Assembly: GCA_002403205.1 (NCBI GenBank)
Contig: DHHJ01000010.1
Coordinates: 1 to 64,000, forward strand
Source: Anaerolineaceae bacterium UBA4775
Lineage (GTDB): Bacteria; Chloroflexota; Anaerolineae; Anaerolineales; Anaerolineaceae
Reading direction: 5' to 3'
Length of the DNA: 64,000 nt
Part shown: piece after piece, positions 9,097 to 17,758 of the stretch
Position numbering within the stretch: the first letter of the stretch is position 1
How the letters are laid out: each line of letters starts with the position of its first letter
Made by a program: the position numbers and the translations under genes
The notes under the pieces: model-generated
Database searches by the model: none
What the model was told of the DNA's origin: nothing
Seen by the model: only the letters and a program-made list of their open reading frames with translations

Positions 9097-9389
9097 TTTG
9101 AGTTGAACAGGTATTAGCAGTTTGATTTCCCCCTGGATCTTGTTTGAGACTGAAATTAAACTCGAATATTAAAGGACTGATTTCATAAATTCGCAGAGGC
9201 GACACACACTAAGCGGAGTTCACGAATGTAAACATTGTCCCTCTCAGGCAATGGGTGTTTTGCCCAGTAATTCAACATCCTCGGTTGAAGGATTTAAAAT
9301 GTCGAGGTGTCATCCCGGGATGGTGCGGCAGGCACCGCTTTGCGGAAACCTCTTTTCGCTCTACTTTGCTATGCCCCCAGGAAGATGGT

Positions 9390-10742
9390 TTAGGGGAGCC
9401 ACTCCGGCCTGGCGCCATTTTCGATCAAGGGTTGGGTTTGGCCGGTGGCGCGCTCCCACAGCCAGATCGATGCCTGGGAAACAGGCCCGCTGAGGGGGTA
9501 GCGCTGGAAGATGAGCCGCTCTCCCCAGGGATCCCAGCGGTAACCGCTGTAAGTGGCTGACGGATCATCGGTGATCGGAAAGGCTTCACCACCTGTAAGG
9601 CTCTTGACCCAAATGGCCTTGCTGATGCCAGCATCGACCGGCCTGGCACCGTAGGCGATCCACTCACCGTCTGGTGACCATTGCGGCGGGTCATAATCCA
9701 TATTGGGAATGAACTCACCCAGGGCATCCCGCACGTCTTGCGTGGTGAAATTGGCAATGTGGATGGCCACCTGGGGTTCCAATGCGCCCGGTACGAGGCT
9801 TAGAAAGACCAGCTCTTCACCATCCGGCGACCAATTCCCGGTTGACGGGTAAGTCGTGGGGATGGCTTCTTCCTGCGAGCTTTCCAGGTCGACGATGCGG
9901 ATCGCATTTTGGACACTGTCGTAAGTCGCCAGTCGCTTTCCATCAGGTGAAAACGAGGGGGTATGTCCGTAAGCGGTGTCCTGCCGATAGAGCGGTGCAG
10001 TTTGCCCGGTTTGACGGTTCACCGTCCAAACCCGAGAGGGCAAGAACCGATCCGCATCGACATCGAAAGCTGCTCGCTCATAGGCGACCCATTCTGCATC
10101 CGCTGACCAAGCAAGCTGGGTGCATTGATCCAGGCGGCAGTCCAGGAGCAATTCAGGGTCAGTCCCGTCACGATCGATCAGCCAAAGATCGCTGCCGCCC
10201 AGGAGGTTGGTCCTGACGTAGGCGATCTGGTCCCCGGTTGGGCTGGGGGCAAAGCCGATCACAGAGGCGTGAGTGTCGGTTAAGGGGTAAGTAATGCCCG
10301 TTGCCCACTCGTACCGCCACAAGTCCCCTCCGGTGGTGTCCAGCGAAAGGTAAACGAGGTCGGGGTGTCTGACCTCAACCTGCCAGGTATGCGCCTTTCC
10401 CAATGTGCGTCCGCTGAGGGCTTGCGCACCCCGAGATAGGGTGGCGGTGTAAACCAGGTCTGGGTCAAAAGCGCGCTCCGGTGTAAACCAAAGGGTATTC
10501 CCCTCCCAGGTGATCTGGCCTTGCAGCGCCGGCTCAATGGTGAAGCGGTCTTCCACCGAGGATGTGTACATGGCCTGGTTAAAGCTGAGCCCGATCTTGC
10601 CATATATGCTGATCGGCTTACCCTGTGCGGGATGTACCGCGGTAATTCTGACCCTGTTTTGCAGGCGCAAAAGGATGACGGCCACCCCCAGGCCGGCCAG
10701 CACGATCATCAACCAGGGTAAATATCGATTGCGATTTTCCAT
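9390..10742 (-). CDS. Membrane-anchored PD40/TolB-like beta-propeller protein with Ig-like domain
   Basis: About 450 residues from the ATG at 10742 (MENRNRYLPW). One N-terminal hydrophobic segment (LMIVLAGLGVAVILL) anchors it, followed by a bacterial Ig-like (SbsA/Big_5) domain of about 85 residues with LSFNQAMYTSSVEDRF, then WD40-like PD40 repeats such as PSPTGDQIAYVR, FSPDGKRLATYD, WSPDGEELVFLS and WSPDGEWIAYGA. It is probably an extracytoplasmic sensing or scaffold protein; no function can be assigned. A longer frame would start at 10790, but the predicted minus-strand promoter places transcription start close to there, which favours 10742. It is divergent from the hydrogenase operon. Confidence 0.75.
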   Translation of the reverse strand: MENRNRYLPWLMIVLAGLGVAVILLRLQNRVRITAVHPAQGKPISIYGKIGLSFNQAMYTSSVEDRFTIEPALQGQITWEGNTLWFTPERAFDPDLVYTATLSRGAQALSGRTLGKAHTWQVEVRHPDLVYLSLDTTGGDLWRYEWATGITYPLTDTHASVIGFAPSPTGDQIAYVRTNLLGGSDLWLIDRDGTDPELLLDCRLDQCTQLAWSADAEWVAYERAAFDVDADRFLPSRVWTVNRQTGQTAPLYRQDTAYGHTPSFSPDGKRLATYDSVQNAIRIVDLESSQEEAIPTTYPSTGNWSPDGEELVFLSLVPGALEPQVAIHIANFTTQDVRDALGEFIPNMDYDPPQWSPDGEWIAYGARPVDAGISKAIWVKSLTGGEAFPITDDPSATYSGYRWDPWGERLIFQRYPLSGPVSQASIWLWERATGQTQPLIENGARPEWLP

Positions 10743-10797
10743 GGTATTAATTAATACCCGCAAAGCGCAGTGGTTGGTATGAGTTCGCAAAAATTAT

Positions 10798-10825
10798 AGT
10801 ATAATACTCAAAATATATTTGACAA
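10798..10825 (-). promoter_or_regulatory. Promoter of the beta-propeller gene
   Basis: Minus strand -35 TTGTCA (10825-10820), 16-base spacer, -10 TATACT (10803-10798). Its -35 overlaps that of the divergent hydrogenase promoter. Confidence 0.6.
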
Positions 10826-10847
10826 AGTCAAAATGTTAACGTATAAT
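10819..10847 (+). promoter_or_regulatory. Consensus sigma-70 promoter upstream of the hydrogenase operon
   Basis: Perfect -35 TTGACA (10819-10824), 17-base spacer, perfect -10 TATAAT (10842-10847). Transcription from about 10854 leaves a leader of roughly 185 bases before the first hydrogenase gene at 11041, in which I see no ORF. A perfect inverted repeat TTGAC-AAA-GTCAA (10819-10831) covers the -35 region and could be an operator for both divergent genes. Confidence 0.75.
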
Positions 10848-11040
10848 GGCTTGCATTGAGCTGTGCGCTTGCTTACTATGTCTTGTCCAAGATTAATTTA
10901 GGTGAATTTGTCCATCGCAGTACCTGAGTGGGACTGATTGCCTGGAAAAATATTGGTTTATATCGCCACATCCCATGTGTGGATACCGTCGAAGGCTATA
11001 ATTTGATTATGGATTGGGTTCATCCATTAAAGGAGCTCGA

Positions 11041-11298
11041 ATGACACCCGGAGCATGGTCGGTTTTCTTACTGACGATCTGTTTCGTGTTGACATCGATC
11101 ATCGTGCTGATTGCCAGGCGGTTGATCGTGATCATTTCCACGATCGGGCTGGGCAGCGTATTCCTGGCTGTGATCTTCTTTCTCTTTGGCGCGCCCTTTG
11201 CTGGCGCATTTGAGCTAAGTGTTGGTGCCGGGTTGATCAGCGTGCTGTTCATCATCGCCACCAGTATTGCCGACAGTGCAGTGGATGAGGTGGACTAA
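11041..11298 (+). CDS. MbhD/MrpB-like membrane subunit (DUF4040-type)
   Basis: About 85 residues with three hydrophobic segments: WSVFLLTICFVLTSIIVLIA, VIISTIGLGSVFLAVIFFLF and VGAGLISVLFIIATSIAD. The AGLISVLFI stretch fits the MbhD / MrpB N-terminal (DUF4040) family, part of the sodium-proton antiporter module of Mbh-type complexes. The ATG at 11041 is chosen because AAGGAG lies about seven bases upstream; an earlier TTG at 11014 would place that site inside the gene. It is the first gene of the twelve-gene cluster and is followed two bases later by the next. Confidence 0.7.
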   Translation: MTPGAWSVFLLTICFVLTSIIVLIARRLIVIISTIGLGSVFLAVIFFLFGAPFAGAFELSVGAGLISVLFIIATSIADSAVDEVD

Positions 11299-11300
11299 AA

Positions 11301-11531
11301 ATGAACAAACGCAGTCTCCTGACTATCCTCGCGTTGGTTATTTTATTGACCCTGGGCTGGGTTTTGTTCCGGACGCTCAATACACCAGCGGCCTTACCTG
11401 CCGGGGAGGAAGATTTCCGGGCCTGGTTTTGGGACAAACGCGGTTTAGACCTGGTTGTGCAGGTGCTTTTGGTGTTTGCCGGGGCGTTAGGGATTGCTGC
11501 GATCCTGCCAGAGGAGGATGAAGATGCTTGA
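11301..11531 (+). CDS. MbhE-like small membrane subunit
   Basis: 76 residues: an N-terminal membrane segment (LLTILALVILLTLGWVLF), a short extracytoplasmic loop with DFRAWFWDKRGLDL, and a second segment (LVVQVLLVFAGALGIAAILP) ending in an acidic tail. Size, topology and position after an MbhD-like gene suit the MbhE subunit of the membrane-bound hydrogenase antiporter module. The last codons overlap the start of the NuoK/MrpC-like gene. Confidence 0.65.
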   Translation: MNKRSLLTILALVILLTLGWVLFRTLNTPAALPAGEEDFRAWFWDKRGLDLVVQVLLVFAGALGIAAILPEEDEDA

Positions 11532-11841
11532 GCTTGATCTTCCTTTGTGGATGTTCGATTTTTTGCATGTGAGCGTCCTGGTGGTGTTCATCATTGGGTT
11601 ATTGTGCTTTTTCCTGCGGCGGAGTTACATCCGGCAGCTGGTGGGTCTTAAATTGATGTTGCAAAGCATCAGCCTGGGGTTGATCTTTTCTGGCTGGGAG
11701 CGCCAGGATTTGTTCCTGGCCCAGTCGATGATCATCTCCGCCCTGGTGATCGAAGCTGTGGTGATCGGCCTGGCGTTGACGATGATCATCCAGATCACAA
11801 AGCATACCCAGGATGAAAACCAACCCGTGGAGGAAGGATAG
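11524..11841 (+). CDS. NuoK/MrpC-like subunit (MbhG-type)
   Basis: 105 residues with three membrane segments. The second and third contain LVGLKLMLQSISLGLIF and SALVIEAVVIGLALTMII, matching NuoK/MrpC, where a conserved acid in the third helix (here Glu in VIEAVVIG) takes part in proton transfer. The ATG at 11524 overlaps the end of the previous gene and has GAGGA upstream. It links the small Mrp-type subunits to the larger antiporter-like ones. Confidence 0.8.
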   Translation: MLELDLPLWMFDFLHVSVLVVFIIGLLCFFLRRSYIRQLVGLKLMLQSISLGLIFSGWERQDLFLAQSMIISALVIEAVVIGLALTMIIQITKHTQDENQPVEEG

Positions 11842-11852
11842 CCAATCCGGCA

Positions 11853-13538
11853 GTGCCCTCGGTGATTAATTTTTCTTTGGTAGCGTTGATCTTTGTGTTT
11901 ACCATCCCGCTTGGGGCGACGGTCTTGACGCTATTGTGCAGGCCAGAGCACCATCGGCGTGTGTGCCTGGCCGGGATCGGCGTGGTGATGATCGGGCTCC
12001 TGGCCCTGTTTTTGGGCGGCGAGGCTGATATTCTCACCGGTCTTACGTTCATGGGCGAGCCGATCATATTCAGCATCTCCAACACCGCCATTTTGCTGTA
12101 TGCGAGCACCCTGCTGCCGTTGGGTTACCTGGTTTGGCGAAATCCACCGGATGAAACACTTGCAATGACACCCTACCAATGGTCACTCCTGCACCTTTCA
12201 CTTTCCGCTGGTTTCGTTGCTTTTATAAGCGGGCAGTTCATGATCCGCTACATTGCATTGGATGTGGTGGGTTTGCTGGCTGCTATGACCGTGTTGACTT
12301 CATTCAGTGTGACCTCAGGTTTAAAACAGTTCATCATCATCTTCCAGATCCTCCGTTTGGGTGATCTGAGCCTGCTGGCGTCGATTTTGTTGATCAACCA
12401 TTTCTCGGGCACGCTTGAGATCGGCCCGATGATTGCTGCAGCAGCAGAAATGCCCCCCAATGCCCGCCTGTGGGTGTTTTTGGGGTTCCTGATGGCGTTA
12501 TGGATTAAAATGGCTGTATGGCCCTTCGGAATCTGGCAAGAAAAGGTACACCGGCATGCGCCGAGCGTCACATTTTGGATCTCTGGGCTGATGATCCCTG
12601 CGCTGGGATATTATTTGCTCTATCGCATTACCCCTATCATCAACTCAGCGGCCATTTTTCAAAGGATCTCCCTGTTCTCAGCCCTTGCCCTGGTGGTTTT
12701 AATGATCCTGTTGAATACAATTAAGCAGATCAGGTACGCACGGTTCTCACAGTTGGGTGGTGTCATGAGCTGTTTCCTGCTGGCGGCCATCCCTTTCAGC
12801 AACGGGAAGCTTTTGGTATATTACCTGATGGGTTTGCTCCTGCACCGCTGGTTAATGTTGCTGGAGGATGAGGTCCAAAAACCGGCACTGCGGGTGCTGA
12901 CGGTGCTCTTTCCACTATTGTTGAACAGTCTCTGGTTAGGGTTTAACTACAGCGGTTTTCCACCGGCCGTCTCACTGGGTTGGATGGTCGTCACCGTGTT
13001 GGTGGTGGCGTGGGATCTTTACCTGCAGTACAAGCCCGAACCGAAAGGCCGATTCCCTGAGCAAGTGGGGCAGGTACGCCTTGAAGATCAGCCCTACGGC
13101 GGCTTTTTGGTCAACATTGCCGAATGGCTTAATAATGAGCTTGAATTGGCTGTGTTTACCCAGGGCCCAGTTAAATTTGCTGAGTTTTTTGAGGGCTTGG
13201 CCGGCTGGGTGTATCGCAATGTCGAAGGGCAAATCGAAAAGCTGTGGATCTCGATCGGCAGGCTGCTGGTTGCCCTTTCGGAGGGAACCTTGAGCAATGT
13301 CGAAGGGCGAATCGAAAAGCTGTGGATCTCGATCGGCAACCTGCTGGTGGCCCTTTCGGAGGGAACCTTGCGCAAGGTCGAAGAGGATGCAACCCGTTCA
13401 ACCACAGCCGTGATGGGCAATGCCCTGAATTCGCTGGCTGATTATGAGAAAAATGTATTAAAGAAATCTCTGCGATGGGATCTGGCCTGGATTCCCTTTT
13501 TACTGGTGATGATATTGGTCATGCTGTTTGTGCTGTAG
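11853..13538 (+). CDS. Divergent antiporter-like (NuoL/MrpA-related) subunit with duplicated lateral-helix segment
   Basis: 561 residues, starting at a GTG (11853; another GTG is at 11862). About the first 400 residues are multi-pass membrane and include the antiporter motif region WIKMAVWPFGIWQEKVH, equivalent to the Lys helix of NuoL/M/N. The usual WE motif reads ALDVVG, with Asp in place of Glu. Residues ~405-530 are polar and amphipathic, then a final membrane segment (LAWIPFLLVMILVMLFVL) ends the protein, recalling the lateral helix HL plus last helix of NuoL. Within this tail a 26-residue unit is present twice in tandem. It is probably a proton or sodium translocating subunit of the hydrogenase complex. 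Confidence 0.8.
   Translation: MPSVINFSLVALIFVFTIPLGATVLTLLCRPEHHRRVCLAGIGVVMIGLLALFLGGEADILTGLTFMGEPIIFSISNTAILLYASTLLPLGYLVWRNPPDETLAMTPYQWSLLHLSLSAGFVAFISGQFMIRYIALDVVGLLAAMTVLTSFSVTSGLKQFIIIFQILRLGDLSLLASILLINHFSGTLEIGPMIAAAAEMPPNARLWVFLGFLMALWIKMAVWPFGIWQEKVHRHAPSVTFWISGLMIPALGYYLLYRITPIINSAAIFQRISLFSALALVVLMILLNTIKQIRYARFSQLGGVMSCFLLAAIPFSNGKLLVYYLMGLLLHRWLMLLEDEVQKPALRVLTVLFPLLLNSLWLGFNYSGFPPAVSLGWMVVTVLVVAWDLYLQYKPEPKGRFPEQVGQVRLEDQPYGGFLVNIAEWLNNELELAVFTQGPVKFAEFFEGLAGWVYRNVEGQIEKLWISIGRLLVALSEGTLSNVEGRIEKLWISIGNLLVALSEGTLRKVEEDATRSTTAVMGNALNSLADYEKNVLKKSLRWDLAWIPFLLVMILVMLFVL
13217..13372 (+). repeat. Tandem duplication of 78 bp inside the NuoL-like gene
   Basis: Two nearly identical 78-bp units (13217-13294 and 13295-13372) encode two copies of a 26-residue amphipathic segment beginning VEGQIEKLWISIGRLLVALS and VEGRIEKLWISIGNLLVALS. 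A third, shorter match (KVEEDA) begins at 13373. The very few base differences suggest a recent duplication in phase with the reading frame. Confidence 0.95.
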
Positions 13539-13551
13539 AGAGGACCCTGCG

Positions 13552-15027
13552 ATGAAACCTTATCAAATCCTATTATCCGGCATCACCATCCTGCCCGTGA
13601 TCGGCGTGATCATCCTGCTGGTGTGGCGCAAAGCGACGAAAATTCAAGCCGCCATTGTCGGAATCGTCAGTGAAAGCTTTGCTTTGGTCATCCCGTTAGT
13701 TCTATTATCCACCTTGCGTAAAGAGGGTGCGATCTTCTTTTCAGTGCCCTGGATCCCCAATATGAACATCTCCTTCAGCCTGGAGTTGAACTGGCTGGCC
13801 CTCACCTTCCTGCTGACGGAAGTATTGGCTACCCTGGCCGCTATGATCTACTCCCTGGGTGACCAGGATGGCGACAAGCACAGCCATTATTATTATGCCT
13901 TACTGCTGCTCTTCAGCTTGGGCATGTCGGGCACAACCCTCTCTAATGACGTGTTCTTGTTTTATATCTTTTGGGAATTGATGTTGATCGCCTCGGTATT
14001 GTTGATTTTGGCCTGGGGCCATGGTGAGTTGCGTTTCAGGGTCTCGCTTAAATATTTCATCATCACCCATTTGGGCTCGCTGATGGTGCTGGTCTGCCTG
14101 ATCACCCTGTACGTCAACTTTGGAACCGCCAACCTGTCGGAGCTGATACTGCACGCCAGCACACTGCCCAGGAACACGCAAATTTTCCTGACCACGTTCT
14201 TTCTGATCGGATTTTGCGTGAAGATGGCCATCTTCCCGCTGCACATCTGGCTGCCCGACGCCCATACGGTGGCACCGATGCCCGTGACCATCATCCTGGC
14301 GGCGGCCATGCTGGCCATGGGCACCTTCGGGGTCTTGCGGTTCCCCTATTCGCTGTTCCCCCTCGAGACGATCCAGCCATTTGCCATCTGGCTGATGATC
14401 GCCGGGTTGGTGTCGGAGGTGTATGGTGCCTTGATGGCCCTGGCAGAGCAGGAGATCAAACGCATCATTGCGTACAGTTCGGTCAGCCAGATGGGTTACA
14501 TTCTATTTGGCCTGGGAACCCTGACCGCACGCGGCATGCAGGGTGCCATCATGCATGTGGTTTACCATGCAATTGTCAAAGCAATGCTGTTCATGGTCGT
14601 GGGGATCATCATCACCGTAACAAAAGAAAGGGATATACGCAATGTGGGCGGCCTGGGAGGTAAACTGCCCATCCTCACCGCGTGTGCGGCGATTGGCTTG
14701 CTAGGCATATCCGGCATGCCCCCACTGGGCATTTTCAACAGCGAATGGATGATCTTCGCAGGCGGGTTTGATTCTGGCGTATCCATCGCGCTGACGGTGA
14801 TCACTTTGATTGGGTCTCTGCTGACTTTGGTGTATGCCCTGCGTTTCTTCGGGAAAATCTTCTTTGGCGACCAACAACCTGCCGAAATCATGGAACAATC
14901 ACCCCGCGCCTTGCTGGTGCCCACGGTTGCGCTGACGGTATTCCTGGTCATAGAGGGATTGCTGCCCGGTCCACTGCTGGCATGGGCAGCTCAGGGCTTG
15001 TCGACGGTGTTTGGGGGGGTGTTCTGA
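13552..15027 (+). CDS. Antiporter-like subunit (NuoM/MrpD type)
   Basis: 491 residues, about 14 membrane segments. Both key ion-path motifs are intact: FYIFWELMLIASVLL (helix 5 Glu) and CVKMAIFPLHIWLPDAHTVA (helix 7 Lys), plus HVVYHAIVKAMLFMVVG and the NSEWMIFAGGF region typical of NuoM/MrpD. The ATG at 13552 is favoured over 13528 because GAGGA lies just upstream and 13528 is inside the preceding gene. It is expected to move protons or sodium across the membrane, driven by the hydrogenase module. Confidence 0.92.
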   Translation: MKPYQILLSGITILPVIGVIILLVWRKATKIQAAIVGIVSESFALVIPLVLLSTLRKEGAIFFSVPWIPNMNISFSLELNWLALTFLLTEVLATLAAMIYSLGDQDGDKHSHYYYALLLLFSLGMSGTTLSNDVFLFYIFWELMLIASVLLILAWGHGELRFRVSLKYFIITHLGSLMVLVCLITLYVNFGTANLSELILHASTLPRNTQIFLTTFFLIGFCVKMAIFPLHIWLPDAHTVAPMPVTIILAAAMLAMGTFGVLRFPYSLFPLETIQPFAIWLMIAGLVSEVYGALMALAEQEIKRIIAYSSVSQMGYILFGLGTLTARGMQGAIMHVVYHAIVKAMLFMVVGIIITVTKERDIRNVGGLGGKLPILTACAAIGLLGISGMPPLGIFNSEWMIFAGGFDSGVSIALTVITLIGSLLTLVYALRFFGKIFFGDQQPAEIMEQSPRALLVPTVALTVFLVIEGLLPGPLLAWAAQGLSTVFGGVF

Positions 15028-16520
15028 TGGCAGGATATTTCGAGATCGTCCTGCCGATCTTCATCCTGATCGGCGGCGCGTTTGCGGTTTTTCTGTTGGG
15101 GCGCTTGTTCGCGTTCAGCAACCGGGTGATGTCGGTTTTGACCGCTGCAGTGCTGGCCGGTACCCTGGTTGTGCTGATACTCCATTACCAGAATATCCCG
15201 CATATAATCAACCGGCCGGATGTGTTTTATGGCCTGGATGACCCTGGCGGGATCATCTATCGTCCCAATGCCGTGGGCGTATTTATCCTGATCATTGGCG
15301 TGATCATCGGGCTGCTGATCACGCTATATTCCGGCGAATATCTCTCGCGGGACCCGCGTTACCTGGTGTATTACCCATTGATCTTGCTGACTCTGGCTGG
15401 TTTGCTGGGCATGTTCACCTCAAACAACCTGTTCAACCTATTCTTATTGACCGAGTTGACCACCATCACAGCCAGCGCACTGGTTGCCTTCCGCTTCAAA
15501 TCTAAGCCTTCCATCCGAGCAGGTTTCAAATACCTGATCATGAGCAGCCTGGGGACAATGACGATGATGCTGGGGATCTATTTTGTCTACCGCAGCACAG
15601 GTGATATGCAGCTTGTGGCTCCTTTGGCTACACCGGATGATCTGACCCGCATTGGGGCGGCATGTTTTCTACTGGGTTTCAGCCTGAAGGCGGGTGTGGT
15701 GCCGCTGCATACCTGGGTGCCCGATGTGTACGGGCATGCCCCCAGCGCGGTCAGCGGACTGCTGGCGGCAGTGCTCTCCAAGAGCATGCTGTTCATCATG
15801 CCCGTGGTGTGCCTCCGTTTGGGGATGACTCGGGGTGAGCTGGGTACGTATTTAATGATCTTCGCTAATTTGAATATGCTGGTTGGCTCGGTACGGATGT
15901 TGAGACAGCAACAGCTCGGACGATTCTTATCCTTTTCTACGATTGCCCAAACCGGTTACCTGATGTTTGGGCTGGGGATGGGCTTTTATTACGGGCTGGA
16001 ACAAGCCTATGGCGTGGGTTTATTCCTGTTTATGATCATCGCTGTAATGAAGTGCCTGGCATTTCTCTCTGCCGGAATGTACGAGTATTATTTTGGTACC
16101 CAGGATATCGAATTGCTGCGGGGCGCTGGTAGACAGATGCCGCTAGCCGCGTTCACTTTCAGCATAGCCCTGGCTGGCCTGGCGGGGATCCCCTTGCTGG
16201 CCGGTTTCAATGGAAAGTGGCTGATCTTCTCAACGGCGATCCTGTCTGGCGATGTGTTTGCTTTGGTCTGCCTGGCTGTATTCGTGCTAAGTACGGTAAT
16301 CGGCCTGGGCGGTTACCTGCCGATGATCGTGAAGCAATATCAACCTGCTCCAGGTTCCGAGCATCTGACGCCTGCCGGTGGACAGCCTATTGAAGTTTCC
16401 ACGTGGATGGTGGTCCCCACCGGATTGCTGTCCTTGATGGTGATCGTGATCGGCGTTTACCCCGGCCCGTGGGTGAATTTGGTCAGCCAGGTGATGCAGT
16501 GGATGATGGTGACCCTATGA
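15027..16520 (+). CDS. Antiporter-like subunit (NuoN/MrpD type)
   Basis: 497 residues, about 14 membrane segments, third antiporter-like subunit of the cluster. Visible motifs: NLFLLTELTTITASALVAFR (helix 5 Glu), FSLKAGVVPLHTWVPDVYGH (helix 7 Lys) and FSTIAQTGYLMFGLGMG. The ATG overlaps the previous stop by one base. Three such subunits suggest more than one ion-translocating path per complex, as in complex I. Confidence 0.9.
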   Translation: MAGYFEIVLPIFILIGGAFAVFLLGRLFAFSNRVMSVLTAAVLAGTLVVLILHYQNIPHIINRPDVFYGLDDPGGIIYRPNAVGVFILIIGVIIGLLITLYSGEYLSRDPRYLVYYPLILLTLAGLLGMFTSNNLFNLFLLTELTTITASALVAFRFKSKPSIRAGFKYLIMSSLGTMTMMLGIYFVYRSTGDMQLVAPLATPDDLTRIGAACFLLGFSLKAGVVPLHTWVPDVYGHAPSAVSGLLAAVLSKSMLFIMPVVCLRLGMTRGELGTYLMIFANLNMLVGSVRMLRQQQLGRFLSFSTIAQTGYLMFGLGMGFYYGLEQAYGVGLFLFMIIAVMKCLAFLSAGMYEYYFGTQDIELLRGAGRQMPLAAFTFSIALAGLAGIPLLAGFNGKWLIFSTAILSGDVFALVCLAVFVLSTVIGLGGYLPMIVKQYQPAPGSEHLTPAGGQPIEVSTWMVVPTGLLSLMVIVIGVYPGPWVNLVSQVMQWMMVTL

Positions 16521-16849
16521 ACATAATCCTGAGCCCGCCTTTTGCGTTTGCGATTTTCTTCATTATCGTCTTTTTGGGGTATGTGTTCATTCAACGGCAT
16601 GCTGCCAAAGGCGAGGACCATGCAGACAAATATCTGCCCTACTCAGGCGGTCAAGGGATCCCGCCGATGGAAGTTCGGTTGTCCTACGAAACCTTCTTCC
16701 GCCTCGGATTGTTATTTGGAATTGCCCATGTGGCCGTGCTGGTATTGGCGACACTGCCGATGAATTGGGCTTCTCACCGGCTGGGCCTGCTATACCTGTT
16801 TGGTGTATCCATCAGTGCCATGGTCTTAGCGGGCGGAAAGCGCAAATGA
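16517..16849 (+). CDS. NuoA-like (subunit 3) membrane protein
   Basis: 110 residues with three membrane segments. The loop between segments 1 and 2 holds YLPYSGGQGIPPMEVRLSYE, like the Q-loop of NuoA and the corresponding region of MbhI, and the middle helix follows. It overlaps the previous gene by four bases (ATGA) and directly precedes the NuoB-like gene, so it probably forms the joint between the antiporter and hydrogenase modules. Confidence 0.75.
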   Translation: MNIILSPPFAFAIFFIIVFLGYVFIQRHAAKGEDHADKYLPYSGGQGIPPMEVRLSYETFFRLGLLFGIAHVAVLVLATLPMNWASHRLGLLYLFGVSISAMVLAGGKRK

Positions 16850-16869
16850 GCACAGAAATTGAGTGACAG

Positions 16870-17313
16870 ATGCTAAAAGAAATGATCAAGAAAACCTATC
16901 GATGGGCTCAGAAAAACTCATTGTGGATGATCCATTACAACACGGGAGGCTGTAATGGCTGCGATATCGAGATCCTGGATTTGCTGACTCCCCGCTATGA
17001 TATCGAAAGGCTGGGCATCATCACCAAGGCGTCACCTCGGCATGCCGATGTGCTGCTGTGCACCGGCCCGGTGACCCTGCAGGCGAAGGACGGCTTATGG
17101 CAGATTTATGCTCAAATGCCTTCGCCCAAGTGGGTGGTGGCGGTAGGAAGCTGCAGCACCACCGGTGCGGTGTTTTACGGCAGCGATACTGTGCTGGGTG
17201 GTGTCGATCACATTTTGCCGGTGGATATTTACATCCCGGGCTGCCCCGTCAGGCCTGAGGGGATCATCGAAGGCTTGGTTAAACTGCGAGAGAGGATTGC
17301 CCATGGTGGATGA
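16870..17313 (+). CDS. [NiFe]-hydrogenase group 4 small subunit (NuoB/EchC/MbhJ-like)
   Basis: 147 residues carrying the four cysteines of the proximal [4Fe-4S] cluster: GGCNGCDIE (C28, C31), GSCSTTG (C95) and PGCPVRPE (C125). The short length, without the long N- and C-terminal parts of uptake hydrogenases, fits group 4 enzymes. It passes electrons between the ferredoxin-like subunit and the Ni site. It overlaps the following NuoC-like gene by 11 bases. Confidence 0.93.
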   Translation: MLKEMIKKTYRWAQKNSLWMIHYNTGGCNGCDIEILDLLTPRYDIERLGIITKASPRHADVLLCTGPVTLQAKDGLWQIYAQMPSPKWVVAVGSCSTTGAVFYGSDTVLGGVDHILPVDIYIPGCPVRPEGIIEGLVKLRERIAHGG

Positions 17314-17758
17314 GATCCAAATCGATGCACTGCTGGCGAAGATCGCAGACGAGACCGGGTGCCAGCTTGAAAGGTACAGCGGCATCCTGAACGAAGAGGC
17401 CATCATCATCCCGGCAGATCAGTTGCGAGCTGCCATTGGCGTGCTGCAAACTGATTTTGACTGTTTTCACCTTTCGACCATCACCGCGCAGCAGCGTGAA
17501 ACTCACCCGGGCGAGATCGAGCTGCTGTACCAGTTTTGGCATGGGCAGGGCTTTGCACTGCTGCTGCGTCTACCCATACCGGCGCCCGAGGTGACATCGA
17601 TCATCGACCTGATCCCCGGTGCAGATTTCTATGAACGTGAGGTGGCTGAAATGTTTGGCGTCACCTTCACTGGGAGGGCTGAGACCCCCCGATTGCTGCT
17701 CCCTGGCGATTGGGATCAAGGCCCGCCGTTTATCCGTAGCGAGGAGACCGATGAATAA
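17303..17758 (+). CDS. NuoC-like (30 kDa) subunit
   Basis: 151 residues with the NuoC signature region PGADFYEREVAEMFGVTFTG and LLLPGDW at the end, like EchD/MbhK. In complex I and Ech it is a structural partner of the large subunit. The ATG at 17303 lies inside the end of the small-subunit gene, and its own end overlaps the large-subunit start by eight bases, so translation is tightly coupled. Confidence 0.88.
   Translation: MVDEIQIDALLAKIADETGCQLERYSGILNEEAIIIPADQLRAAIGVLQTDFDCFHLSTITAQQRETHPGEIELLYQFWHGQGFALLLRLPIPAPEVTSIIDLIPGADFYEREVAEMFGVTFTGRAETPRLLLPGDWDQGPPFIRSEETDE

Noticed and set aside
8990..9205. Small minus-strand frame with MSRQTVKAN repeats
   Set aside because: Comes from the TGCCTTGACA array and overlaps the marR promoter.
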